DNA from: Microscillaceae bacterium
GTDB lineage: Bacteria; Bacteroidota; Bacteroidia; Cytophagales; Microscillaceae
Length of the DNA stretch: 32,541 bases
NCBI GenBank assembly: GCA_011390205.1
Contig: JAABSX010000047.1
Span: forward strand, 1 to 32,541
Direction of reading: 5' to 3'
How positions within the stretch are numbered: position 1 is the stretch's first letter; every line of letters starts with the position of its first letter. The position numbers and the translations under genes are program-made. This document shows positions 8,161-15,704 of this stretch, one piece after another. Under the pieces are notes generated by a model, which made no database searches, was not told where the DNA came from, and saw only the letters and a list, made by a program, of their open reading frames with translations.

Positions 8161-8195
8161 TAAAAAGAACGGCAAATAAGAAACCGTTCTTTTTA
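8161..8195 (-). terminator. Terminator-like hairpin in the 5' region of greA
   Basis: A perfect 12-bp stem: taaaaagaacgg at 8161-8172 pairs with ccgttcttttta at 8184-8195, with an 11-nt loop. Read on the minus strand the 3' arm ends in TTCTTTTTA and leads into TTTTCG, so it looks like an intrinsic terminator lying between a promoter-like box at 8302-8309 and the greA start codon. It may end a small RNA or act in an attenuator. Confidence 0.55.
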
Positions 8196-8301
8196 GATTA
8201 TCAAAAATCAAAATAATTATTCTCTATAAACTAGCTCTAGTGTGTTTAGAATGTATCTCTAAACAATCCCCATATTAACGTATTTTTTTTAGATTCGGAT
8301 T

Positions 8302-8309
8302 CAAAGTTA
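8302..8309 (-). promoter_or_regulatory. Promoter -7-like box TAACTTTG upstream of greA
   Basis: The minus strand reads TAACTTTG, matching TAnnTTTG. It is the only such match I found on the minus strand between greA and the next gene, and lies 173 nt before the greA start. No -33 TTG is visible. Between it and greA are small inverted repeats (gtttag/ctaaac, about 8235-8260) and the terminator-like hairpin. The rest of 8129-8486 is AT-rich non-coding DNA that must also hold the promoter for the plus-strand gene at 8487; I found no consensus box for that one. Confidence 0.3.
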
Positions 8310-8486
8310 ATACTTTTTTTTATTTTTCATTATATCGTATCATAAAAATCTTCCCAAATTGTAGGATTCACAGTTTTCAGAAATAGATCCAAAATAAAAC
8401 TGATTGACAAATTACACTGAAAATAAATAAAGTTTAGATTATTTTTTAATAAATTAGCACGGTGTAACATTTAGTAAGTGCATAAA

Positions 8487-9326
8487 ATGGAAAACAAAAC
8501 AACCTATTCTTATTTTTGGGCAGGGCTTCTGCTGCTGCTCTTAAACCCCTCTGCTGCTGATGCACAGATGAAACTGCCCTTTCAGCACCGTGTAGAGGTG
8601 GATATTCTCTCTAGCCAGCTAGATAAAAAAGACACAAGTATCGTCATTCGGTATAGCCTCAAAGGAAGCCACAAAAGACTCTACAACACACAGTTGTACT
8701 ACTCTAACAATGGCGGAAACTCTTTCAAAGGACCTCTCAGAGCTATCACAGGAGACTTAGGAGACAGCACAGGGGCAGGCAAAAACAAATCCATTGCGTG
8801 GGCATTCAGGAGAGACAATCCTTACTTTGATGGGCAGCGAACAATGTTTAAAATAGAAGCTACCGAAATCCCCAAAATAGCCAATGGCGGCCCTGGCAAT
8901 GCACTTAAATCCTTGCTCATCCCTGGCTTAGGAGATAGCAAAGTACGCAATGGCTATAACTATGGCTGGATTACGGCACTCACTTATGGCTGCATCGGCA
9001 CGGGCATCGCTATGGAGATAAGGGCCAATCATAAATACAGTGATTATAAGTCTAGAATCGCTATTTCACCCGAAAACCATGACAATCTCCTTGACCAAGC
9101 CCGCCGCTCCCAAAATATAGCTGGTGGATTTCTGATAGCTGGTGGAGTGATTTGGCTGGCTGACATTATCGGTGTGTATGGGCGTGGACTCAAAAACCGC
9201 AAAAGAATTAACCAAGAAAAAAAACAAGCCGAAGAAGAGGGAGAAAGCCCTTCGAGAGGGCTCAAAATGGTCTATCCGAGTATGCAGCAGAATGCAGCTC
9301 GTTTGAATCTGCTCTGGGAATTTTGA
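8487..9326 (+). CDS. Exported protein of unknown function with beta-sandwich-like N-terminal half and hydrophobic C-terminal segments
   Basis: 279 residues from the ATG at 8487; a GTG three codons earlier is less likely. The N-terminus is a signal peptide (hydrophobic WAGLLLLLLNPSAADAQ, about 11-27). Residues about 35-128 look like an Ig/FN3-type beta-sandwich (VIRYSLKG, LYYSNNGGNSF, IAWAFRRDNPYF). Then come NALKSLLIPGLGDSK, a pattern common in Bacteroidota envelope proteins, and two hydrophobic stretches (about 160-177 and 211-231) before a charged tail. The next gene, 33 bp downstream on the same strand, encodes a caspase-like protease, and both are exported, so they may act together. I do not recognise a named family for the whole protein. 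Confidence 0.8.
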   Translation: MENKTTYSYFWAGLLLLLLNPSAADAQMKLPFQHRVEVDILSSQLDKKDTSIVIRYSLKGSHKRLYNTQLYYSNNGGNSFKGPLRAITGDLGDSTGAGKNKSIAWAFRRDNPYFDGQRTMFKIEATEIPKIANGGPGNALKSLLIPGLGDSKVRNGYNYGWITALTYGCIGTGIAMEIRANHKYSDYKSRIAISPENHDNLLDQARRSQNIAGGFLIAGGVIWLADIIGVYGRGLKNRKRINQEKKQAEEEGESPSRGLKMVYPSMQQNAARLNLLWEF

Positions 9327-9359
9327 AAAAATTAGCATTGCCTACAAATCATTACACTT

Positions 9360-10319
9360 ATGTTGATACCCAAAATGAATCTTACTTACTACACCTGCCT
9401 TGTTTTTGTGCTTCTAACCCTATTGCCCAATCACAACTACGCACAAGAAAAAGGAAAAAAACAAAAACTCGCCAAAGATGTGGGTTATAGCCGAGTCCAA
9501 GATTATGATTTGTCTTTCTTGGCATCTTCTAGTGATGTGCTTGACCTTGATTTTGATATTCCAGTAGATGGGCAATACTACCTCTTCGTGATTGCTGTAG
9601 ATAAATATAAATTTTGGAAGCCCCTCCAGAATGCCGTCAAAGATGCCAGAGATGTAGAAAAAGTGCTAATGGAAAAATACGGGTTCAAACGTGAAAACCT
9701 TTACGAATTATTCAATGAAGAAGCCACTCCCGAAAATATCAAAGCACAGTTTGAAGTATTACAAGAAAAAGGGACTAACCTTGATAATCTACTCATCTAT
9801 TACTCAGGGCATGGCTTCTATGACCCGTCTTTTGACTTAGGCTATTGGGTGCCTTCACTGGGTAAAACCAACAGTGGTGCTACCGAAACCTACATCCCGA
9901 ATGACAATATCAGGGATTATATCAGAGGGCTTAAATTTAGGCATGTCTTCTTGATAGCAGATGCTTGCTTCTCAGGCTCGCTATTCGCCAATGATGCCCG
10001 AGGCTTCAAAGAAGATGAATCTCTCAAATCACGCTGGGGGCTTAGCTCAGGCAATATAGAAGTGGTCTCTGATGGTAAAAAAGGTGAAAATAGTCCTTTT
10101 GCAACTTACTTGCTTAAATTCTTGCGTGAAAATCTGCAAGACCGCATCCGAGTAGAGACCTTGATAGAGTACATCGTCAAAAATGTTTCAGAAAATACAC
10201 AGCAAGAGCCGCAAGGGGGCTACCTGAGCGGCGTAGGCAGTGAAGGAGGTCAGTTTGTATTCTTAAACCAAGGGCAGAAAGAAGAAAGCGATACAGACAA
10301 AGTGAAAAAGAAAGATTAA
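9360..10319 (+). CDS. Exported caspase-like cysteine peptidase (C14/metacaspase fold)
   Basis: 319 residues. A signal peptide covers about 1-29 (LVFVLLTLLPNHNYAQ); the start could be Met1 or Met6. The caspase p20-like domain (about 72-305) opens with YYLFVIAVDKYKFWKPLQNA, contains DARDVEKVL, then the catalytic His151 in YYSGHGFYD and Cys203 in LIADACFSGSLF, both in canonical context. The C-terminus is short and charged (DKVKKKD), with no WD40 or TPR fusion. Bacterial caspase-like proteins usually cleave after basic or acidic residues and many are cytoplasmic regulators; an exported one suggests processing of envelope or secreted proteins. It lies between an exported partner and a large T9SS protein with 33-35 bp gaps, so all three are probably one operon. 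Confidence 0.9.
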   Translation: MLIPKMNLTYYTCLVFVLLTLLPNHNYAQEKGKKQKLAKDVGYSRVQDYDLSFLASSSDVLDLDFDIPVDGQYYLFVIAVDKYKFWKPLQNAVKDARDVEKVLMEKYGFKRENLYELFNEEATPENIKAQFEVLQEKGTNLDNLLIYYSGHGFYDPSFDLGYWVPSLGKTNSGATETYIPNDNIRDYIRGLKFRHVFLIADACFSGSLFANDARGFKEDESLKSRWGLSSGNIEVVSDGKKGENSPFATYLLKFLRENLQDRIRVETLIEYIVKNVSENTQQEPQGGYLSGVGSEGGQFVFLNQGQKEESDTDKVKKKD

Positions 10320-10354
10320 TTATTATTTTATATTCTTAACTAAATTATATTTCA

Positions 10355-13213
10355 ATGAAAAATCATTTAACTTCCTTAAAAACCCATTGTTTGCTACTCC
10401 TATGCTTCGGTATAACCTATATTGCTCAAGCACAAATAGACCTCTCCAACCCTGGAGATAGTTATACACAAAATTTTAATGGCGCAACTGACAGTAATGG
10501 AGATAATAATCCTGACCTTGCCTCTTTAAATTGGACCTTTGAAAATGCCAATAACGATGACCGTAGCTGGACTGTAGTAGGGCTAATCGGCACAGACGGA
10601 GAGAATATCGCAAGAGGCGGAAGCGGACTCTGTGCAGGCTACCCATGGAGTACGCCCAATGCCGCCAATGATTGGCTATTCAGCCCTGCACTTACACTAA
10701 AAACAGGCTTTACATATCGATTGAGCTTCTATTATGCAGCACTGAATGCAGGGGCTACAGTCTATCCTGAGAAGCTAGAATTATTCATAGGCAGCAGTAA
10801 TAATGCTACTAGCATGACCTCTTCTTTGCAAAACTTCGGGACTATTAGCAATACTAACTACCAACAGGCCATTGTAGAAATCACCGTAGATACTGATGGA
10901 GATTATTACCTTGGCTGGTATGCCTACAGTGATGCCGACCAGTATTGGCTCAGAATTGATGATGTAGAGATTATCAATGTCCCTGCAAATGATGTAGCAC
11001 CCATCAGTATAAGCCTGCCAAATACAGACCTTACAGACTGTGCCTCTTTTACTGCCACTACAAATATAGAGGTAGAAGTATCTAACCTAGGCACTGACAA
11101 TCAGACTGGTTTTAACTTAAATTATACCGTTACGGGTGCCAATGTAGGCGAAGTAGCCAATGCCTCCACAGCAGTACCCGCACTAAATGCAGGAGAAATT
11201 ACGACTGTCAGTTTTACAGCAGACTTATCCGCAGGAGATACCTACACAATATCTGTGAGTACAGCCCTGGCAGGTGACCAAGTAAGCACGAATGATGACC
11301 TAGAAAGTGATTTCCTAAACCCCTTTGTTGCACTGACTGAAGAAGCAGACAATTATAACCAAGGTTTTGAAGGTATTGAAAATCTTGCAGAAGCAGGCTG
11401 GACTTCAGAGAATGTCAATGGAGATACTCAAACTTGGGTCATATTTACCAATGCAACTTTCTCGAATAGCGGGAGCAATTTTGCTGTATGCTTTAAAAAT
11501 AACACCAATGCTGGAAATGACTGGCTCTTCAGTAATTGCTTAGATTTGGTGGCTGGGCAGACCTATAGAGTGTCTTTTTTCAGACGTGCCAACGGAGGGA
11601 CTAGCGAAAACTTAAGCCTTCACCTAGGGACAAACCCCGCCTCAACAGGCATGAACACAGAAATAGGCTCTTACCAAGGATTTACAGAAAACTCTTACGA
11701 ACTTATTAAAGAAGAATTTACAGTAGATAGTGATGGCACATACTATCTTGGATGGCACATGACAAGCCCCACAGCTACCGAAGATGGTACTAGTGGTGTA
11801 TTATTAGATGACATTCGAGTCATTGCTGTACCTGCTGCAGATATTGCTATCACAGAAGTATTGATAGATGCTGACCTATCAGATTGCAGTAATTTTACAG
11901 CAATTACACCCATAGAAGTTACTATAAGCAATGAGGGCTCTGCTACACAAACTAACTTTAACATTACTTACCAAGTAGAAGGCACTGCTGTAGGAGCAGT
12001 GAGAAATGGTACTGAAATGATTGCTACTCTAGCCCCAGGAGAAGAATATACATTTACTTTTAATGCAAACTTAAGTGCACCTGATACTTATAGCATTACA
12101 GTTACGAATACCCTTGATGATGCCATAGAAGAAAATGATGAAATCTCAGGTGAGGTAATCAATCCTTTGGCAGAATTAGCAGGTACATCTGCAAGTTATA
12201 GCCAAAATTTTGATGGAGATGTTATCTCAGGATGGAGTATTGATAATACCAATGGCGCTGGGATTGGCTGGACACTGGGAGCGAATACGGCACTCGCCAA
12301 TAGTGGTGAAAATTACTTCTTCTGCCTTACCAACGAAACTGAAGCCAATGATAACTGGCTCTTTAGTAATTGTGTAGATTTGGCTGCCAATACGGTTTAT
12401 AATCTGACTTTCTCTTACCGTACCAATGACCTCAATGAATTTTTGAGAATCTCACTCGGCACTGCTGCTGGCGCTGAATCTATGACCAGACAACTATTCA
12501 CAAGCAATACACTCCTTAGTGAAGGAGACTACACCACAGTTACAGTAGCGTTTGCTGTCGAAAATGCAGGTGTGTATCACTTAGGTTTTCATAATGTAAG
12601 CCCTGCAACTACTGAAAGTGGTTCACTTCGCATAGATGATGTAAGCATCAGCAATACTGATGAAAGTGTGCAAGCTCCTAGTGCACCAAGTAGTCTAAGC
12701 TTAAATAACCCAAACCCACTGGAATCTACCATCGGCTTAAGCTGGAACGCAGGCACGAATGCTGTAAGCTATGTGATAGAAAGAGCAGCAGGTACAGGTA
12801 GCTTTGAGGTGCTTGCAAGCAATGTAACTGGAACTAATTATACTGATGAGAGTGTAAACTTTGACATCAATTACGCATACAGAGTAAAATCTGTGAATCC
12901 ACTTAGCGAATCTGATTACTCTAACGTGGCAAGCCTACAGATTACAGCCATTGAAGATAATAGCATCACTCGGCAGATTCAAGTATTCCCTAACCCTAGT
13001 ACCGATAAGGTATATCTCGACTTCTCAAATGCTAATTTTGAGATCATAGGCATAGAAATGATGGGGGCAGGCGGCTCAAGTGCAAAAGTCTGGAATGGCA
13101 GCAATGATACAGGCATCTATGAAATAGAACTGAGCGACAAACCCGCAGGACTTTACTTTGTCAAAATACAAACGAGCAAGGGGGTAGCTGTCAAGAAAAT
13201 CATCAAACAATAA
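10355..13213 (+). CDS. Large secreted T9SS cargo protein with three MAM-like (choice-of-anchor J) domains
   Basis: 952 residues. Signal peptide about 1-27 (LLLLCFGITYIAQAQ). Three homologous jelly-roll domains of the cleaved-adhesin/choice-of-anchor J type lie at about 35-208, 332-492 and 613-767. Each has a Y-QNF/Y-QGF opening, an NDWLFS/NNWLFS strand, a YYLGW/YHLGF strand and a terminal LRIDDV/LLDDIRV. CARDB-like beta domains follow the first two (about 213-323 and 496-604, each with L-DC-F and AG/APGE motifs). A fibronectin type III domain is at about 774-864. The last about 78 residues are a type A T9SS sorting domain (VFPNPSTDKVYLDF, then AGLYFVKI and a KKIIKQ end), so the protein should cross the outer membrane by T9SS and be released or surface-anchored. 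No catalytic motif is seen; adhesion or carbohydrate binding is inferred. Confidence 0.92.
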   Translation: MKNHLTSLKTHCLLLLCFGITYIAQAQIDLSNPGDSYTQNFNGATDSNGDNNPDLASLNWTFENANNDDRSWTVVGLIGTDGENIARGGSGLCAGYPWSTPNAANDWLFSPALTLKTGFTYRLSFYYAALNAGATVYPEKLELFIGSSNNATSMTSSLQNFGTISNTNYQQAIVEITVDTDGDYYLGWYAYSDADQYWLRIDDVEIINVPANDVAPISISLPNTDLTDCASFTATTNIEVEVSNLGTDNQTGFNLNYTVTGANVGEVANASTAVPALNAGEITTVSFTADLSAGDTYTISVSTALAGDQVSTNDDLESDFLNPFVALTEEADNYNQGFEGIENLAEAGWTSENVNGDTQTWVIFTNATFSNSGSNFAVCFKNNTNAGNDWLFSNCLDLVAGQTYRVSFFRRANGGTSENLSLHLGTNPASTGMNTEIGSYQGFTENSYELIKEEFTVDSDGTYYLGWHMTSPTATEDGTSGVLLDDIRVIAVPAADIAITEVLIDADLSDCSNFTAITPIEVTISNEGSATQTNFNITYQVEGTAVGAVRNGTEMIATLAPGEEYTFTFNANLSAPDTYSITVTNTLDDAIEENDEISGEVINPLAELAGTSASYSQNFDGDVISGWSIDNTNGAGIGWTLGANTALANSGENYFFCLTNETEANDNWLFSNCVDLAANTVYNLTFSYRTNDLNEFLRISLGTAAGAESMTRQLFTSNTLLSEGDYTTVTVAFAVENAGVYHLGFHNVSPATTESGSLRIDDVSISNTDESVQAPSAPSSLSLNNPNPLESTIGLSWNAGTNAVSYVIERAAGTGSFEVLASNVTGTNYTDESVNFDINYAYRVKSVNPLSESDYSNVASLQITAIEDNSITRQIQVFPNPSTDKVYLDFSNANFEIIGIEMMGAGGSSAKVWNGSNDTGIYEIELSDKPAGLYFVKIQTSKGVAVKKIIKQ

Positions 13214-13258
13214 GTAAATGTGCAATTACCAACACATTATACAAAAAAAGCTTGCTCC

Positions 13259-13282
13259 GTGGTTCGTGATGACACGAACCAC
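13259..13282. repeat. 10-bp perfect palindromic hairpin, REP-like
   Basis: gtggttcgtg (13259-13268) and cacgaaccac (13273-13282) pair perfectly around a 4-nt loop. No T-run follows, so it is not a simple terminator. It lies 46 bp after the T9SS gene and 68 bp before the real terminator. The GC-rich compact form resembles dispersed intergenic palindromes; whether it recurs in the genome cannot be seen here. Confidence 0.4.
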
Positions 13283-13350
13283 TCCTACAAGCCACCTAAT
13301 TGATTCATTTGGCAATGCCTTTTCATAAGATGAGGCAGCCTTTCAACTAG

Positions 13351-13387
13351 AAAACCCCTTCAAAGCCAGACTTCGAAGGGGTTTTTT
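13351..13387. terminator. Intrinsic terminator downstream of the T9SS cargo gene
   Basis: aaaaccccttc (13351-13361) pairs with gaaggggtttt (13375-13385), an 11-bp stem followed by further T's. The flanking A- and T-tracts make it usable by both the plus-strand operon and the convergent radical SAM gene. Confidence 0.85.
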
Positions 13388-13481
13388 GTAGCTTTCTCGT
13401 ATCAGAAGAGTATGCAAAATGAAATAGTTTACAGAATCTTTCTTACCTAATGAATTTTCCGTTTTCAATCAAGTAAACTCC

Positions 13482-14522
13482 TTATGCCCATACCTTTGTG
13501 CCTTCGGTGCAGTTTTGGCACATTTCTATTTTGCTGCGAGATGTAAGGACACTTTTTCTAAAACGCTGATAATCAGCACTTTTCCATATTTCGTCTAGGC
13601 TGTGTTGGCTTACATTGCCCATCTCATGCTTTGCGTCTTTGTCAAAACAACAAGGGACTACCTTGCCATCCCAAGTAATGACACAGGAGTGCCACATTTT
13701 CCAGCAGTGATTTTCCATTTCGTTTTTGATGCTGTACGTGCCATCTCTATTTTTTTTATAGCGGGCATATTTATCAATGGTTGGGATAAGGTCAGAGCCA
13801 TTTTTGTAATCATAGATTTGGGCTGTTTTGAGTGAGAGTTTGTTCACACCAATTTCTTTGGCAAGTTTTTTTACATCCTCAATCTGGTGTTCGTTGGGTC
13901 TGACCACCAAAAACTGTAAAATCACTTTGGGTGTGGCAGCGTTCATTTTCTTCTTCCATCGGATGATATTTTTTGCACCTTCTATGACTTTGTCCATTTT
14001 GCCACCTATTCGGTAAGCGGCATAGGTTTCTTGGGTGGTACCGTCAAGGGAAATAATCATTTGGCTGAGTCCTGATTCTATGGTTTTTTGTGCGTTTTCA
14101 TCATTTAGGTAATGTGCATTGGTAGAGGTAGAAGTATAAATCCCTCTTTCTGAGGCATAGCGCACCATGTCTAAGAATTTAGGGTTTAGATAGGGCTCTC
14201 CCTGAAAATAAAAAGTAAGGTTAAGCAAGGTAGATTTTTGCTCATCTACTACTTTTCTAAACAAATCTTCGGGCAGCATGCCCGTAGGGCGAGTAAAAGC
14301 CCTCAAGCCACTGATGCACTCAGGGCAGCGCAGATTACAAGAGGTAGTCGGCTCGAAAGCCAGGCTGTAGGGTCTGCCCCAATGCACTACTTTTTTGGTA
14401 TATTTTGATATTTTGTAACTGACAAATATTTTAAATCCATTGATTATCTTCGCAAATGTAATCTTTGGAATGATGGTGAGTGGTTTATTTTTTATTTTGC
14501 GTACTGCATTCATAGGTTTCAC
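13482..14522 (-). CDS. Radical SAM protein with SPASM-type C-terminal domain
   Basis: 346 residues. The 4Fe-4S/SAM motif is C62-x3-C66-x2-C69 (TSCNLRCPEC), followed by the FQGEPYLNP glycine-rich segment and ISLDGTTQETYAAYR, all typical of the radical SAM core. The C-terminal part holds Cys273, 280, 291, 292, 335 and 338 (CWKMWHSCVITWDGKVVPCC, MCQNC), the pattern of a SPASM domain carrying auxiliary iron-sulfur clusters. SPASM enzymes modify peptides, proteins or small molecules. A basic N-terminal stretch (1-50) precedes the core. No precursor peptide or partner is obvious next door; the GSCFA gene is 102 bp upstream on the same strand. Substrate unknown. Confidence 0.9.
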   Translation of the reverse strand: MKPMNAVRKIKNKPLTIIPKITFAKIINGFKIFVSYKISKYTKKVVHWGRPYSLAFEPTTSCNLRCPECISGLRAFTRPTGMLPEDLFRKVVDEQKSTLLNLTFYFQGEPYLNPKFLDMVRYASERGIYTSTSTNAHYLNDENAQKTIESGLSQMIISLDGTTQETYAAYRIGGKMDKVIEGAKNIIRWKKKMNAATPKVILQFLVVRPNEHQIEDVKKLAKEIGVNKLSLKTAQIYDYKNGSDLIPTIDKYARYKKNRDGTYSIKNEMENHCWKMWHSCVITWDGKVVPCCFDKDAKHEMGNVSQHSLDEIWKSADYQRFRKSVLTSRSKIEMCQNCTEGTKVWA

Positions 14523-14575
14523 TTAAGCTTTGGTATATTAAATAATTTAATTCTGGGTATAAACCCAGGTAAGTA

Positions 14576-14583
14576 CAAAACTA
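14576..14583 (-). promoter_or_regulatory. Promoter -7-like box TAGTTTTG upstream of the radical SAM gene
   Basis: It matches TAnnTTTG on the minus strand, 53 nt before the start codon. A small inverted repeat, ctgggt/acccag (14553-14568), lies between the box and the gene and might be an operator. No -33 element is evident. Confidence 0.3.
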
Positions 14584-14624
14584 AGGATTTTTATAAGTTA
14601 ATCTACGGATATGTACCATCTCTC

Positions 14625-15608
14625 TTAAGATTGGGTTTTAATTTGGCTTGTGATCTGTGCTATTTCGGCACTTACATCTCGTTTTTTGTGTAATTCTTGG
14701 AGTTTTTGCAGAGTGCTTTTTAAGAATTTTTGGTGTGCTTCCGAGCCAGGGTTAAAAGGGCGATGCGCCAAAGCACTGCGTATTTCACTCCATTCTTTGA
14801 GCCAGTCTTGGGCTGTGTCTGTCAGATGCACCTCCTGAAATTTCTCCCAAATATACGCCTCAGCTTGCGGGCTAGGGTGCAGCATATCACTGCCATAAAA
14901 GCGATAATCTCTCAAATCATCTAGTAAGAGCTCATAAGCAGGAAAATAACTCACTGAATTATAGGCAGTGCAAATCTGATGTGCTGCCAGTCTTAGTGTC
15001 GCCTTGCTAACAGCATTGAGGGGGAGCGTGTCTTTAAGATGCCTTATGGGACTAAGCGTAAGAATGATTTTTAGGGCGGGGTGCTGCTGCTGAATCAACG
15101 CATATACTTCTGAAAACGCCTCCAAGATTTCTTCTATGCTGAGTAATTTTTTCTCAAACAGTTTGGAGGGCTGTTTATGACAGTTGGCTACTGGCCCACG
15201 GCTGTCTTTTAGGTGATAGACATATGCTGTACCAAAAGTAATGACAAGGTACTGGCTATTGAGTAGGCTTGCCCTGACTTGACTGTGCAAGTGCATCAAA
15301 TATTGCTGTAGTTTTTCTTCAGAATTTGCACTTATTTGAGAGTGATAATCAAAATGATAACACAGGTTTTCGTGTGTCAGAAATTTCTCTTTGGCAGGTG
15401 CTGCTTGGTATAGGCTTTTGTGAAGCAGCCTAAAAAGAGAAAGCGGATTGAAAATAACTCCAAAAGGATTAAGCATCACAGGGAATTTTGCCTCTAACAG
15501 ACGGCTACCCATGGAAGAAGCAAAGCAAGACCCTAGCCATAACTGAGGGGATGATTCAGAGATTTGAAAAGATGATTTTTCGGGTTTGAGTTCTGTTCTA
15601 AACTGCAT
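14625..15608 (-). CDS. GSCFA-domain protein (SGNH-hydrolase-like)
   Basis: 327 residues with the family-naming motif LWLGSCFASSMG (23-34), whose Ser27 sits where SGNH hydrolases carry the nucleophile. Further conserved-looking blocks are NPFGVIFNPLSL, ITFGTAYVYHL, LTLSPIRHLKD and the C-terminal YGSDMLHPSPQAEAYIWEKF, whose Asp/His would complete a catalytic site. GSCFA proteins are common in Bacteroidota and their substrate is not established; carbohydrate or lipid ester cleavage is a reasonable guess. There is no signal peptide, so it is likely cytoplasmic. Its start lies just beyond the M16 gene terminator, so it probably has its own promoter, though none matches the consensus. Confidence 0.88.
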   Translation of the reverse strand: MQFRTELKPEKSSFQISESSPQLWLGSCFASSMGSRLLEAKFPVMLNPFGVIFNPLSLFRLLHKSLYQAAPAKEKFLTHENLCYHFDYHSQISANSEEKLQQYLMHLHSQVRASLLNSQYLVITFGTAYVYHLKDSRGPVANCHKQPSKLFEKKLLSIEEILEAFSEVYALIQQQHPALKIILTLSPIRHLKDTLPLNAVSKATLRLAAHQICTAYNSVSYFPAYELLLDDLRDYRFYGSDMLHPSPQAEAYIWEKFQEVHLTDTAQDWLKEWSEIRSALAHRPFNPGSEAHQKFLKSTLQKLQELHKKRDVSAEIAQITSQIKTQS

Positions 15609-15649
15609 TTTATGTTTGATTATTAAAATCTAAAAATACACAAAAACAA

Positions 15650-15680
15650 AAAAAGACAAGCCACAAGGACTTGTCTTTTT
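15650..15680 (-). terminator. Terminator of the M16 protease gene
   Basis: aaaaagacaag (15650-15660) and cttgtcttttt (15670-15680) form an 11-bp stem with a 9-nt loop, 24 bp after the M16 stop codon. Both flanks carry A/T tracts. Confidence 0.8.
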
Positions 15681-15704
15681 AATCAAAAATATAACTTGCA
15701 AAGT

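Noticed and set aside
14553-14568. Inverted repeat ctgggt/acccag as a terminator for the GSCFA gene
   Set aside because: The stem is only 6 bp and no T-run follows, so it was noted only as a possible operator.
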